A stretch of 64,000 nucleotides of DNA from Rhodococcus koreensis (GTDB taxonomy: Bacteria > Actinomycetota > Actinomycetes > Mycobacteriales > Mycobacteriaceae). Below the pieces are notes generated by a model that saw only the letters and a list, made by a program, of their open reading frames with translations, ran no database searches and had not been told where the DNA came from. The translations under genes were made by a program, and so were the position numbers. The stretch is from the NCBI RefSeq assembly GCF_900105905.1, contig NZ_FNSV01000004.1, forward strand, positions 186,001-250,000, written 5' to 3'. Positions within the stretch are counted from its first letter, which is position 1; each line of letters starts with the position of its first letter. Shown here one piece after another: positions 1 to 8,204 of this stretch.

Positions 1-311
1 TTCGGCCGGGAATGCTCCCGCATTCTCGGCCGGATCTCTGCTTCTCGAGCTCTTCACCGCAATCCGATTACTCTCTCGATCCGCACCGTCGACGTTACGC
101 GCGTACCGCCTCCGCAACAATGACCGAGCGGCCGCTCAACAGGTGGTCAGCGGGGTGTGACGGGCGTAGTTGCGAGGATCGGAACCGGGGCGTCGAGCGT
201 GTACCGGGTGACCTGATCGACGGGGGTGCGGAACTGCCTGTGCCCGCGCACAGCCTGGGCGCTGCACGGGGCTATCGCTCAGTTCTCCAGGACGAGGTGA
301 AAGATCCGTGT
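1..311. other. no gene recognised at window start
   Basis: I see no convincing coding region, RNA or repeat here. Long open frames exist on both strands, but they are arginine/proline-rich frames typical of GC-rich DNA opposite or beside real genes. The stretch lies just past the stop of the minus-strand PPOX gene and may hold its terminator. Confidence 0.4.
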
Positions 312-1013
312 TCAGTGGTCGCCGGCGTCGGCTGTCGCGTCACGGATCGTCGACTCCGCAGGGGTGGCCGGCCGCTGCACGCCGACCGTGGTGCTCGCCG
401 ACTCGTCCTGGCGTGGAGTCGATTTCGCGTCGAAGTAGTCACCGCCCTTGCTTGGGGCATTGTAGGTTCCCCGGCAGCGGTGCCGGGGCGCCGGAACCAT
501 GCGGGGAATGTGCTTGCGGCAGTGGATGTACGCCTCCTGCACCGTGATCACCACCCACCGTTCGGACAGACGGCCACCGCCGTGATCGGCGGGCAGGTCG
601 GGCACCGCGGCCCGCAGGTCCTCGTCCTCCACGATCCGAGCGGAACCGTTGATGTGCAGGCCGACGAGGTCACGAACGAAGTCCACGAGGAGGATCCCGA
701 CGTGCGGGTTTTCGGCGATGTTGCCGAGGCTCGCCATCACCCCGTTTCCGCGGTACTCCGGATACGCCAGCGTTCGCGGGTCGATAACGTGCATGAATCC
801 TTGTTCGCCGGTGCGCAGGCTGTTGTCGCACTCGCCGTCGGCGTCGGCGGTCGCCACGAACGCGATCTCCTGACGGCCCACGAACTCGATCATCGCCGGA
901 TTGAGGTGATCGAGCATCTGGTCGGAGTAGAACCGGGTGGCGCGCTCCTGTGTTCCGAACTTCCACTGGAGAATTCGTTCGCCGACGCTGCCGATCGGGG
1001 GGCGGGCACTCAT
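312..1013 (-). CDS. PPOX-fold (pyridoxamine 5'-phosphate oxidase family) flavoprotein
   Basis: Predicted 233-residue protein of the split-barrel PPOX family, which binds FMN or F420. The run AFVATADADGECDNSLRTG near residues 50-70 and the downstream GNIAENPHVGILLVDF strand are typical of the fold. I chose the start MSARPP because AGGAG lies five bases upstream; an in-frame start nine codons earlier has no such site. The last 50 or so residues are low-complexity and not part of the fold. It follows the flavohemoglobin-like gene on the same strand after about 90 bases, so both may belong to one nitrosative or oxidative stress transcript. The substrate cannot be told from sequence. Confidence 0.85.
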   Translation of the reverse strand: MSARPPIGSVGERILQWKFGTQERATRFYSDQMLDHLNPAMIEFVGRQEIAFVATADADGECDNSLRTGEQGFMHVIDPRTLAYPEYRGNGVMASLGNIAENPHVGILLVDFVRDLVGLHINGSARIVEDEDLRAAVPDLPADHGGGRLSERWVVITVQEAYIHCRKHIPRMVPAPRHRCRGTYNAPSKGGDYFDAKSTPRQDESASTTVGVQRPATPAESTIRDATADAGDH

Positions 1014-1100
1014 GACGCTCCTGACGGGAATCGAGGGCAACTCGGTCGGCGCTCACCCTACGTGACTGTTCAGTAACTTCCGCAGTGCCCGATCCACCTC

Positions 1101-2261
1101 TCAGTACAAGGGATCGTGGCAGATGTCGGCGGAATCGACGCCCGCGGCCATCAGCTGGTACTTCGTGGCGCGAACCATGGACGGTGAGCCGACGACCTGG
1201 ATGTCGTGATCGGTCCAGTCCCCGTACGTGGCGACGACGCGTCCGAGCTGGCCGGTGAGCAGATCGTGCATCCCGGCCGGATTCTGGGTGTTTCCCGAGA
1301 CCCACCACGGGTTGTCGCTGTTTTCGATGACCGGGACGACGGTGAGCCACGGGCAGGTCCGAGACAGCCCCCACAGGATATCGAGGTCGTAGAGGTCGCA
1401 CGGGTAGGTCCCGCCGACGAACACATGGGTCCGGGGAGTGTCGTCCAGTCGGGGCATATCCAGCAATTGCGCCCGCAGCGGCGCGATTCCGGTCCCTTCG
1501 GCGATCATCAGGCGACGTCGACCCGGCCGCCGTGACACGCCGAGGCCGCCGAGCGGGGAGCCGATCAGCCAGGTGTCGCCGATGCGGGTGTCTGTTGTGA
1601 TCGCGGGGCTCACCCAGCCACCGGAGACGCGGCGGACATGGAATTCGACGATCCGGTCGGGGTGCGGAGGGGTGGCGAAGGAGAGGTAACGCCACATCCG
1701 GGGGCGAGTGGGTACCTGCACACTCACATGCTGACCGGGGACATACGGCATGGTCTGGTCGAGTTGGAGACGAACGATGGCAAGGTCGTCGAGGACTCGG
1801 TGGTGGTTGATCACGGTGCCGACCCAGGTGGGCGGCCCCTGCTCGGCGTTCGCCGCGTCGGTCATGGTGGCGACGATCAGGGCGATCGCGTCGCGCCATG
1901 CGCGCTCGGTCTCGTCGGTCCACAGTTCGGTCCCGGTCAGGTTGGCCAGCGCCGTGATGAGTGCGTCTGCGACGGCGTTGTAGTGGTCATCGGTGACGCC
2001 GTACTTGCGGTGATCACGTCCGAGTTGCGCGAGCAACGGCAGGACCTCGCCGGGTGTGTCCAGCTGGTCGATGACGTATCCGATGGCGTGCATGAGTCGG
2101 TCGCGCTGGTCGTCCATGGCGGCCGGAAAGTGTTGGCGGATCTCGGGGTTGGAGGCGAACAGGACGGCATAGAAGGCTCGCGCGAAGGCGTTCTCGCCCC
2201 CTGGGGACGCTCCGACGGATTTGAAGCTTGATCTGACCAATGAAGTCGTCAGAGAGTCCAC
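1101..2261 (-). CDS. flavohemoglobin-like globin/reductase (NO dioxygenase type)
   Basis: A 386-residue, two-part protein. Residues about 1-140 form a globin with the proximal-histidine region RDHRKYGVTDDHY. The rest is a ferredoxin-reductase-like module with an FAD-binding segment (MWRYLSFATPP) and an NAD-binding segment (GTGIAPLRAQLL). This matches flavohemoglobins, which oxidise nitric oxide to nitrate with NAD(P)H in the cytoplasm, and is near the usual length of about 400. The GTG start at 2261 has AAAGGCGG upstream and overlaps the stop of the preceding small gene by 13 bases, so the two are probably translationally coupled. The same frame stays open upstream to 2801, but that part is arginine/proline-rich out-of-frame sequence. 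Confidence 0.85.
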   Translation of the reverse strand: MDSLTTSLVRSSFKSVGASPGGENAFARAFYAVLFASNPEIRQHFPAAMDDQRDRLMHAIGYVIDQLDTPGEVLPLLAQLGRDHRKYGVTDDHYNAVADALITALANLTGTELWTDETERAWRDAIALIVATMTDAANAEQGPPTWVGTVINHHRVLDDLAIVRLQLDQTMPYVPGQHVSVQVPTRPRMWRYLSFATPPHPDRIVEFHVRRVSGGWVSPAITTDTRIGDTWLIGSPLGGLGVSRRPGRRRLMIAEGTGIAPLRAQLLDMPRLDDTPRTHVFVGGTYPCDLYDLDILWGLSRTCPWLTVVPVIENSDNPWWVSGNTQNPAGMHDLLTGQLGRVVATYGDWTDHDIQVVGSPSMVRATKYQLMAAGVDSADICHDPLY

Positions 2262-2575
2262 GACAATCGCCGCCTTTGATAGTGGGAGAACGGGTCGGTG
2301 GGTTCGCCGAGGTGGTGCTGGTCGAGTTGGTGGTCGCGGATGAGTTCGTCGATGAGATCGCCGCGGATCTCGTCGGTGCGGGTCCTGGACAGCACCGTGG
2401 CGGTGGACCGGCCCAGCACCGTGATGGTGAGTCCGGAGCCGGCGAGGTCGAGGAGGACACCGGTCCTGTGGTCTCCGAGTACACCGGTCTCCTCGAGCAG
2501 CCGCAGCGCCGCCGTCTCCGCGGGTACCACCTGCACGTGGTGGAGTTGGTGCCGGGCCGCCGCCGCCCGCACCAC
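2249..2575 (-). CDS. hypothetical protein, coupled to the flavohemoglobin-like gene
   Basis: A 108-residue reading frame with strong GC bias at third codon positions. It starts at GTG 2575 (a second GTG follows directly) and its stop overlaps the next gene by 13 bases. The protein has a leucine-rich alpha/beta-looking middle (GVLLDLAGSGLTITVLGRST) and a charged helix (RTDEIRGDLIDELIRDH). I do not recognise a family. Its position suggests a partner or regulator of the downstream enzyme; this is inferred from context only. Confidence 0.6.
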   Translation of the reverse strand: MVRAAAARHQLHHVQVVPAETAALRLLEETGVLGDHRTGVLLDLAGSGLTITVLGRSTATVLSRTRTDEIRGDLIDELIRDHQLDQHHLGEPTDPFSHYQRRRLSWTL

Positions 2576-2581
2576 GCCGGC

Positions 2582-2761
2582 CTACTGGTGATCCTGGTGG
2601 GCGACGGCCGGCGGGTGGGAGTCGCCGGAATGCTCGGCGAGCAGGGTGCCGACCGTTTCCGCGGCGAGTTCCTCCGGGTGGGATCCGTCGGTGCCGACGG
2701 CCCGCGAGCGGGACTTCGCTACGCCGGTGCTCTCTTCGTCCGGGTACGCGCCGCACCGCAC
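2582..2761 (-). CDS. hypothetical small protein, first gene of the operon
   Basis: A 59-residue frame from GTG 2761, ending six bases before the next start. The protein is hydrophilic and histidine-rich at its C-terminus, with an acidic helix (PEELAAETVGTLLAEH). An in-frame stop a few codons upstream rules out a longer version. No family recognised. It could also be the N-terminal piece of one gene split by an indel together with the next frame. Confidence 0.45.
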   Translation of the reverse strand: MRCGAYPDEESTGVAKSRSRAVGTDGSHPEELAAETVGTLLAEHSGDSHPPAVAHQDHQ

Positions 2762-2802
2762 TCGCTCCGATGGACACCCTGAGATTCGAACTCATAACCA
2801 AA

Positions 2803-3187
2803 TTATAACGTTTCGGTCACAGGAGCATGAAGGTGGGGCGGAAGCGGTACGCCTGCAATGCAACGCGACGCTACCCCGTTGTGACGGCTGACTACACGAC
2901 GCTCGAGCGCTGTAACGACAGGGCCCACAAGGGATTCCGCTGCTCGAGCGTGCTTGTTCCATTCGGCGTCGAGTTCTGCGGACAAGCAAGGACGACTCCG
3001 CGGCCTCTTGCGCGGGCACGCCGTCGCCGGTCGATCGGGAGGTCACCGACCGGTTGGCGACCAGGGGTGCCTGGAAGTCGGCATTCTCGAACTCGAGGGC
3101 CCTGCTTGCGAAGGCCAGGCGCCGCCTCGACGAGGTCTCCGCCGAGAGATCGACTCCCTCCAGGAACATCGAGCACCACCGAGGTAA
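2803..3187 (-). pseudogene. possible frameshifted hypothetical gene
   Basis: Two minus-strand frames look coding but do not join. From 3187 a frame begins MFLEGVDLSAETSSRRR; from about 2985 a second frame reads SAELDAEWNKHARAAESLVG and stops at 2803. One base change near 2985 would fuse them into about 125 residues. No family recognised, no good ribosome site. Low confidence. Confidence 0.25.
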
Positions 3188-3613
3188 GCGACGGTCACAC
3201 CCCCCAAAGCTCGGACCTCGCCGCCCAGACCAACCTCGACACTGACGATGACGTCTCCGCCGCCGACCCGGCTCGGGGGGATACCGCGTGGGGGTGCACA
3301 CCTGGCAGGTGTCCCGCCCAACGAAGCTCCGACAGCAACGGAGCTACCGCGCGGGCACCGCTCCCGGACCCGCCGCCCGCGGGGCCGGAATCCCATGAGC
3401 CCTTTCCAGCACCGGTGCTACGAAAACAATTGATCCACAACGCTTCGCGCTCTTCGCGGTCGTGATGCGCTGATGTCGCGTTTCCCGCGTGCCCGGACAC
3501 CGCGCGGTTGCGAACCCGGGGCCCTTCGGTCACCGACGGGAGACCCTCCGGCGGGGACCGCTTCCGGGTGCCCAGCCGCCGCGGCGGGGCCGGGTTGATC
3601 GGTGCCGGTGTGG
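3188..3613. other. no gene recognised
   Basis: Several overlapping open frames exist, all arginine/proline-rich with no ribosome site or recognisable domain. I see no repeat or RNA structure. Confidence 0.35.
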
Positions 3614-3838
3614 TCAGGAGCCTGCCCACAGCCGTCGGCGAGCAACGGCCTTCATCGTCTCGACCAGTTTCGGTTGCAGTGGCGTCGGCGGGTCGAGTTC
3701 GAGGTTGGTGTGCAGTTCCCGGAAGAATTCGGTGGGGCTCATCCCGAAGTCCGCCAGGATCGTCTCTTCCGGGCCGCCGCCGTGGCTGTACCAGCGCAGT
3801 TCGAAGGACACCATCCGGCTCATCGGTGCAGCACTCAT
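3614..3838 (-). CDS. small DUF3263-like protein
   Basis: A 74-residue protein with the pattern F-x2-RW-x3-GGG-x4-IL-x2-FGM-x2-x2-FF-x-EL, followed by a dP..L..K/R..LRR-like end. This resembles the actinobacterial DUF3263 family, small helical proteins of unknown function with a helix-turn-helix look. AAAGGGG precedes ATG 3838 by seven bases. Two further members lie at 51248-51511 and 51802-52044, so the window carries three diverged copies. It stands alone. Family assignment is by pattern only. Confidence 0.75.
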   Translation of the reverse strand: MSAAPMSRMVSFELRWYSHGGGPEETILADFGMSPTEFFRELHTNLELDPPTPLQPKLVETMKAVARRRLWAGS

Positions 3839-4252
3839 CTGGCCACCCCTTTCCCGTCTCGTCGTTCGTGTGCTCGTGTGCTCATGTGCTTTGGTGGGGA
3901 GCTGTAATGCGCCCGGGGTTCAGTGACGTGCCGCGCTTGCCGCGAAGCCCGCGAATTGTGCCCCGCATCTCATTTCCGACAATCTCGAATAGTGTCACCC
4001 TCGCAATTCGGGCAATGAGCGCTCAGGCGGTAGAAATTTCGGCTCCACGCGAATATTTCGGCGCCGCGCGAACAATTTTCTCGGACCCGTCCCCGGACGT
4101 GTGCGACCGTCCGGGTGGGCGCTCCGAACCGTCGACGGAAACCGGGCCTCACCAGCATGAACCGCTCGGGCCGGTCTGACCGCTCCCCGGCGGGTGGTTC
4201 GACACCGGCGTGCCGCCGGGCCTGGCAAGAATTGCAGTTTGCGCAGCTCAGC
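3839..4252. other. gene-free stretch, AT-richer, with direct repeats
   Basis: No coding region seen. The part around 4000-4080 is clearly less GC-rich than its surroundings and contains the direct repeat listed separately, so it is probably a promoter/operator region. Confidence 0.4.
4036..4072. promoter_or_regulatory. tandem 18-base direct repeat (possible operator)
   Basis: Two copies of ATTTCGGC-N4-CGCGAA start at 4036 and 4055, one base apart, with a partial third ATTTTC at 4075. The block lies about 200 bases upstream of the DUF3263-like gene in an AT-richer stretch. Head-to-tail half sites of this kind often bind regulators; the protein is unknown. Confidence 0.35.
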
Positions 4253-4290
4253 GTGGTGCTCGGCTCACCTATTGGTGAACCGAGCACCAC
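4253..4290 (-). terminator. strong hairpin after the microprotein gene
   Basis: Arms 4253-4269 and 4274-4290 pair over 17 bases with one wobble pair around the loop TATT. It lies about 45 bases past the stop of the minus-strand microprotein gene, as expected for a terminator. A U-run is lacking, which is common in actinobacteria. Confidence 0.7.
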
Positions 4291-4333
4291 CGCTTCTCGT
4301 TCTACGGTGCGGTGTTCCGGGCGCTGCGGGCGG

Positions 4334-4426
4334 TCAGCCGATGCCGCCGCCGATGCCGAAGCTCAACTGAAGCCAATGGAGGAACGCCTCGAGAGCGACG
4401 TTGAAATCAATTCCTGCAGAACCCAT
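4334..4426 (-). CDS. 30-residue microprotein, amphipathic/hydrophobic
   Basis: A 30-codon frame starting at ATG 4426 with a strong ribosome site GAAGGAG about ten bases upstream, ending in TGA and followed by a 17-bp terminator hairpin. The product begins MGSAGIDF, has a hydrophobic helix (VALEAFLHWLQLSFGI) and ends in GGGIG. It is too short for standard gene callers. Its size and character recall the small cell-wall porin-type peptides of mycolic-acid bacteria, but I cannot assign a family. Evidence is the start site, codon use and own terminator. Confidence 0.65.
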   Translation of the reverse strand: MGSAGIDFNVALEAFLHWLQLSFGIGGGIG

Positions 4427-4646
4427 GCAGATTTCACTCCTTCTGCTGTGGTCGGGTATCCACGCGAACGTTGTTTCGCGCTTATTTCTTTTATCGGACG
4501 GACCAGTCGGCCGCGTTTCACATAAATCCGGATTTCCCAGTCTGTGAAATTAAACAACCGACCAGATTAATTCGCCCACGAGGGATTCACACTCACCGGC
4601 GCCCGCGTGACCTGCGGATGCGGCCGAGGTCGGCGGTGGAGGATGC

Positions 4647-4952
4647 GTGTACCGCACCCTCGACCACCGGCCGGACCGTCGGGGTCGTCCGGCCGATGCC
4701 GCCGACGCGGTGCGATCCCTGGCCGGGCGACCACCCGACGAGCGCCTCGCCTGCCTTGATCCGCGTCCGGCGGACGCGCATCCAGAGGTTCCCTTCTGGT
4801 GGGTCACCACGCCCGCATGTATCACCGTGGAAGGCCATTGCGGCGTCGTGCCGCGGACACGGCGGTTCAGGTCGCTGTTGCGAGGAACCTCAGCTGGACC
4901 CGGAGTGGGGAATGCTCTCGGGCTGTCCACCAAGGACTCGATGAGGGCATGA
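4647..4952 (+). CDS. hypothetical protein (uncertain)
   Basis: A 101-codon frame from GTG 4647 with GGAGG four bases upstream. The first two thirds have good codon use and read DRRGRPADAADAVRSLAG; the last third looks weaker. A minus-strand frame over the same bases (about 4593-5053) is also partly plausible, so strand choice is uncertain. Confidence 0.3.
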   Translation: MYRTLDHRPDRRGRPADAADAVRSLAGRPPDERLACLDPRPADAHPEVPFWWVTTPACITVEGHCGVVPRTRRFRSLLRGTSAGPGVGNALGLSTKDSMRA

Positions 4953-5083
4953 CCATCCTCGACGGAGATGATTGCACCGGTGACACCATGAACCCCGCGC
5001 CGACCCCGTTCGCCGAGCCTGTCGGAGGTGTCCGCAATACTTGCGTGCACCACCAGTCACACAGGTAACAGGAGAACAGTCGC

Positions 5084-5797
5084 ATGCGCCCACACCCCCG
5101 GACCGCCCTGCTCGCGTTGGGTGCGGTCACCGTCCTCGGTCTGACCGGGTGCTCGGCGATCGTCGATGCGGACCCGGGCACCGGGTCACTCGGGGGAGCG
5201 CCGGCCGCTCCGGCGCCGGTGTTCGATGCGGGACCGGCGTTGGCGAAGCTCGACACCCTTGCGGTGAAGGGCCGTGCTCCGAAGACCGGGTACACCCGGG
5301 AGCAGTTCGGGCCGTCGTGGTCCGACGACAACGGTGTCGAGGGCGGACACAACGGCTGCGACACCCGCAACGACATCCTCCGCCGCGACCTGGTGGATCT
5401 GACCTACAAGTCCAGCACCCGGGACTGTGTGGTGGCGACCGGTACCCTGCACGACACCTACACCGGCACCACCATCGCGTTCGTCCGCGGGCAGGACACC
5501 TCCACCGCCGTCCAGATCGATCACGTCGTCGCCCTGTCCGATGCGTGGCAGAAGGGGGCCCAGCAGCTCAGCCCGGAGCAGCGCCGCGACCTGGCCAACG
5601 ACCCCCGCAATCTGCAGGCCGTCGACGGGCCGACGAACTCGCAGAAGTCCGATTCGGACGCTGCATCGTGGTTGCCGCCGAACAAGGCCTACCGGTGCAC
5701 CTACGTTGCCCGGCAGGTCGACGTCAAGGCTCTCTACCGGTTGTGGGTGACCCAGGCGGAGAAGGACGCGATGAGCCAGGTCCTGCACTCCTGCTGA
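5084..5797 (+). CDS. secreted lipoprotein with HNH nuclease domain (DUF1524 type)
   Basis: A 237-residue protein with a lipoprotein signal (LLALGAVTVLGLTGCSA; lipobox LTGC) and a C-terminal DUF1524/HNH-like nuclease domain. The core motif IDHVVALSDAWQKGA supplies the catalytic histidine, followed by NDPRNLQAVDGPTNSQKSD, with the asparagine and further residues of the fold. Such proteins are secreted nucleases, widespread in actinobacteria, thought to degrade external DNA for nutrients or defence. AGGAG lies about eight bases before ATG 5084. It stands alone. Confidence 0.88.
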   Translation: MRPHPRTALLALGAVTVLGLTGCSAIVDADPGTGSLGGAPAAPAPVFDAGPALAKLDTLAVKGRAPKTGYTREQFGPSWSDDNGVEGGHNGCDTRNDILRRDLVDLTYKSSTRDCVVATGTLHDTYTGTTIAFVRGQDTSTAVQIDHVVALSDAWQKGAQQLSPEQRRDLANDPRNLQAVDGPTNSQKSDSDAASWLPPNKAYRCTYVARQVDVKALYRLWVTQAEKDAMSQVLHSC

Positions 5798-6028
5798 GCA
5801 CCGCTGTGCCAGCCGAGACCAGCGTGGACGCGCACCGCCATACGCGATCGGGGGACGCCATCCGTTCGACCCACCGTCCACGGACGTTGCGTACCGATGA
5901 TTAGGCGTCCCGGTCCCGGGTAAGCACCCGTATACGCACCCCGCGCCGGGCACGGCTCCAACACACACCCTTCCCGCCCGCCAACCGAGGTACGCGGACG
6001 ACAGCTCGGCATTTGCGGGGTGACGACG

Positions 6029-6619
6029 ATGAAAACCAGCGGCCAGGTGGTAGTGGCCCTCGGGGCGGGCTACCTGCTGGGGCGAGGGACCGCGACGCTC
6101 ACCAGTTCCCCGGAGGTCGCCAAGCTCTGCGAGACCGTTCGGGGAGAGCTGATGAACTCCGCGAAAGCCGCGGCGATCACTGCGGTCACCTCGCACATCG
6201 ATTCGCTGACCAGCCGGCTCCACTCCGGCGGTGAGAGCCTGGCGGGGCACGTGGGCACTGGAGCCGGCGCACTGGGCAGGTCCGGCGATATCCGCCGGTT
6301 GCACCTCGTCGAGCCGGACGAGGGCGAGACCAAGGACCGTGAGGGGGACGGGTCCGCAGCGAACGAACGGGGCCGAACAGACGGAAAGCGAGCGGGTAAG
6401 GGAAAAGGGAAGCGGGGCAAGGAGACGGACGAGACCGACGAGAGCCCCGCGACCGAGCAGCCCGAGCAGGAACAACGGCCGCGACACCGACCCCGACGAA
6501 ACCGGAGCACACGCACCGCCAAGGAAATCCGCCAGTGGGCTGTCCAGCACGGTTACGAGATCTCCTCCCGCGGACGCATACCCGCGGACATCGAGCACGC
6601 TTTCGCCGACGCCCACTGA
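6029..6619 (+). CDS. Lsr2-type DNA-binding tail fused to a GYLLGR N-terminal segment
   Basis: A 196-residue protein. The N-terminus is a short hydrophobic segment (VVVALGAGYLLGR), then a helical stretch, then a long lysine/glutamate-rich linker (about residues 85-155). The last 35 residues (AKEIRQWAVQHGYEISSRGRIPADIEHAF) are a clear Lsr2 C-terminal domain, which binds the minor groove of AT-rich DNA through the RGR loop. Lsr2's N-terminal oligomerisation domain is missing. A true lsr2 is at 44466-44810 for comparison. I chose ATG 6029 over GTG 6020 because of spacing to the GGGG before it. The architecture suggests a nucleoid-associated protein held at the membrane, or one using another way to multimerise. 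Confidence 0.75.
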   Translation: MKTSGQVVVALGAGYLLGRGTATLTSSPEVAKLCETVRGELMNSAKAAAITAVTSHIDSLTSRLHSGGESLAGHVGTGAGALGRSGDIRRLHLVEPDEGETKDREGDGSAANERGRTDGKRAGKGKGKRGKETDETDESPATEQPEQEQRPRHRPRRNRSTRTAKEIRQWAVQHGYEISSRGRIPADIEHAFADAH

Positions 6620-6834
6620 CAACCGGAGCGGTGCCGGTCGCCCACCCACAGCCGCGTCACCCGGGAGACTCGACCCGAACCCGAGTTCGGCGCTGCCTCC
6701 TGTCCTACTCCTGATGCCGCCGGGTCCAGCCCACCCCTGTCCGCGGGCACAGACGGTGTCCACCGCATCCGTTCGTGCGCCCGACCATGATGAACGGCCG
6801 GTGCGCCCCGCCGCCGGGGTGACGCCCTGGGAAC

Positions 6835-7029
6835 TTGGTGTCGAGGTCGGGAAGTGGCACTGGGCGGGAGATTCAGCCGAACACGATCTGGCACGTCGCC
6901 GATCGGCTCATCTCCAATCCCGAACTGCGCGGCGCGCTCCCGGACACCAGCACTGTCTCCGGACACCTGCACATGTCCACGGTCCCAAGGCCCCCGGGTC
7001 AGCCCGCCGCCGCGGCCGAGTCAGAGTGA
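6835..7029 (+). CDS. hypothetical protein (uncertain)
   Basis: A 64-codon frame from GTG 6835 with a plausible helical middle (NTIWHVADRLISNPELRGAL) and good codon bias. It has no clear ribosome site and overlaps the convergent next gene by nine bases. The remaining bases between 6620 and 6835 hold nothing I recognise. Could be a gene remnant. Confidence 0.3.
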   Translation: MVSRSGSGTGREIQPNTIWHVADRLISNPELRGALPDTSTVSGHLHMSTVPRPPGQPAAAAESE

Positions 7030-7497
7030 GGCGGCGAGCACCCTGCCCCGGGCCTCGACGTATCTCCACAGCAGCGCGGTCGTCGTGGCGTCCGGGTGCG
7101 CCAGCTCGGGTAGGTCCTTGGCCCCCACGATCTGATCATCAACGGCCGCGACCTTGCGCAAGCACTCATCGATCATCTCGGGGGTCAACGGGACGGCGTC
7201 GAGGCGTTCGGTGAGGTAGCCGATCGAGTCCTCCAACCGAAGGTCCGAGGTGGGTGCGCCGGCGCACCGATTGGCGGCACGTTGCGTCCAGTCGTCGAGT
7301 TCTGCGACAGTGGCAGGGTTTTCGACGGCGACGCGTACCGCCCGGTTGACAGCTTCCGGGTCGGTGATGTCACCGTCGAGGAAACCTCCCCGTTGCAGAA
7401 TCTGCTCCAGGTGATGATTGGCGAGACCGTCGAATCTGCTCCACCTCCAGATCACACTGCCCATGACCCTGATGCGCGGGTCATCCCCCTGCCCCAT
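7021..7497 (-). CDS. hypothetical helical protein
   Basis: A 158-residue protein starting MGQGDDPRIRV at ATG 7497, with GGAGG seven bases upstream. The same frame is open far upstream, but that part is the shadow of the preceding gene. The product is hydrophilic and mostly helical, with several charged repeats (LEQILQRGGFLDGDITDPEAV; LTERLDAVPLTPEMIDECLRK). No family recognised. It follows the DnaB-N-like gene by 88 bases on the same strand and probably shares its transcript. Confidence 0.7.
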   Translation of the reverse strand: MGQGDDPRIRVMGSVIWRWSRFDGLANHHLEQILQRGGFLDGDITDPEAVNRAVRVAVENPATVAELDDWTQRAANRCAGAPTSDLRLEDSIGYLTERLDAVPLTPEMIDECLRKVAAVDDQIVGAKDLPELAHPDATTTALLWRYVEARGRVLAASL

Positions 7498-7585
7498 GTA
7501 CGCCCTCCCCGTTGATGAAACATGCAGATCGGTATGTTTCCATATCTGTGGGTCAACGGGGCAATCCGAGCACGGCTGCCGGGTG

Positions 7586-8128
7586 TCAGATCTCCGCGGC
7601 GTGAAGGGCGATGAGCCGCCGACTGGCAGTGCGGCGTTCGCGGCCGATGGCGAGGAGGTGCTCGAAGAGCTGATCGTCGGGCAGTTCGGCCGCCGCTTGG
7701 GCCATCGATTGCGCGGCCTCGTGGTAGCCGCGCCGGTAGGCGCGGGTGACGACGGCTTTGGCGTAGTAGCCGAGAGAGACCGGATCAGCTCCCGCGGTGG
7801 CGACGTCGGTGAGGGCACGGGCGATGCGGATGCCGTGGTGGCCGGCGAGTTCGCCGTCGCGCTCGAGGGCGGTGGCAACCATGGCGGTGCCGTGAGGTGC
7901 TCCCTCCCGCACGAGTGCGGCGATGACACCATAGAGCTCGGCGTGGAGGGGGCGGTGGAAGTCGGTGGTTTCGACGATGGCGACCGCCCGTGCGGCGGTG
8001 TCGGCCGGTGCCCAGAGCAGGGCGCACAGACACAGGGCTTCGATGTCCTCGCGGAGGTCGGCGTCCACGTCGTCGGGGCGGAGCACGTCGACGGGTTCCT
8101 CGACGCTCGCCTGGTCGCTGGTGCTCAT
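7586..8128 (-). CDS. stand-alone DnaB N-terminal-like domain protein
   Basis: A 180-residue protein resembling the N-terminal domain of the replicative helicase DnaB (LCLCALLWAPADTAARAVAIV, then FHRPLHAELYGVIAALV and GYYAKAVV), without the ATPase domain. In DnaB this domain forms the trimeric collar that contacts primase. A free copy could act as a helicase-loading decoy or a plasmid/phage replication accessory. Start at ATG 8128 with GGAGGAGG eight or more bases upstream. It sits in a three-gene minus-strand run with hypothetical proteins. Assignment is by pattern. Confidence 0.7.
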   Translation of the reverse strand: MSTSDQASVEEPVDVLRPDDVDADLREDIEALCLCALLWAPADTAARAVAIVETTDFHRPLHAELYGVIAALVREGAPHGTAMVATALERDGELAGHHGIRIARALTDVATAGADPVSLGYYAKAVVTRAYRRGYHEAAQSMAQAAAELPDDQLFEHLLAIGRERRTASRRLIALHAAEI

Positions 8129-8204
8129 CTTCGTCGCCTCCTCCGGGGTGTGGTGGTGGACAGGCTGCAAATCGGTGGGGGTGACACGGTCGGGCGTCGT
8201 GGAA

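Noticed and set aside
2770..2800. A tRNA T-arm-like run (GAGTTCGAATCTCA) on the minus strand, followed by GGGTGTCC
   Set aside because: No cloverleaf, anticodon arm or D-arm can be drawn upstream, so I do not call a tRNA. It might be a short attachment-site remnant, but one arm is too little evidence.
4550..5053. Minus-strand frame of 167 codons opposite the uncertain gene at 4647
   Set aside because: Only parts look coding and they lie in two frames; the plus-strand frame has the better ribosome site, so only that one is listed, at low confidence.
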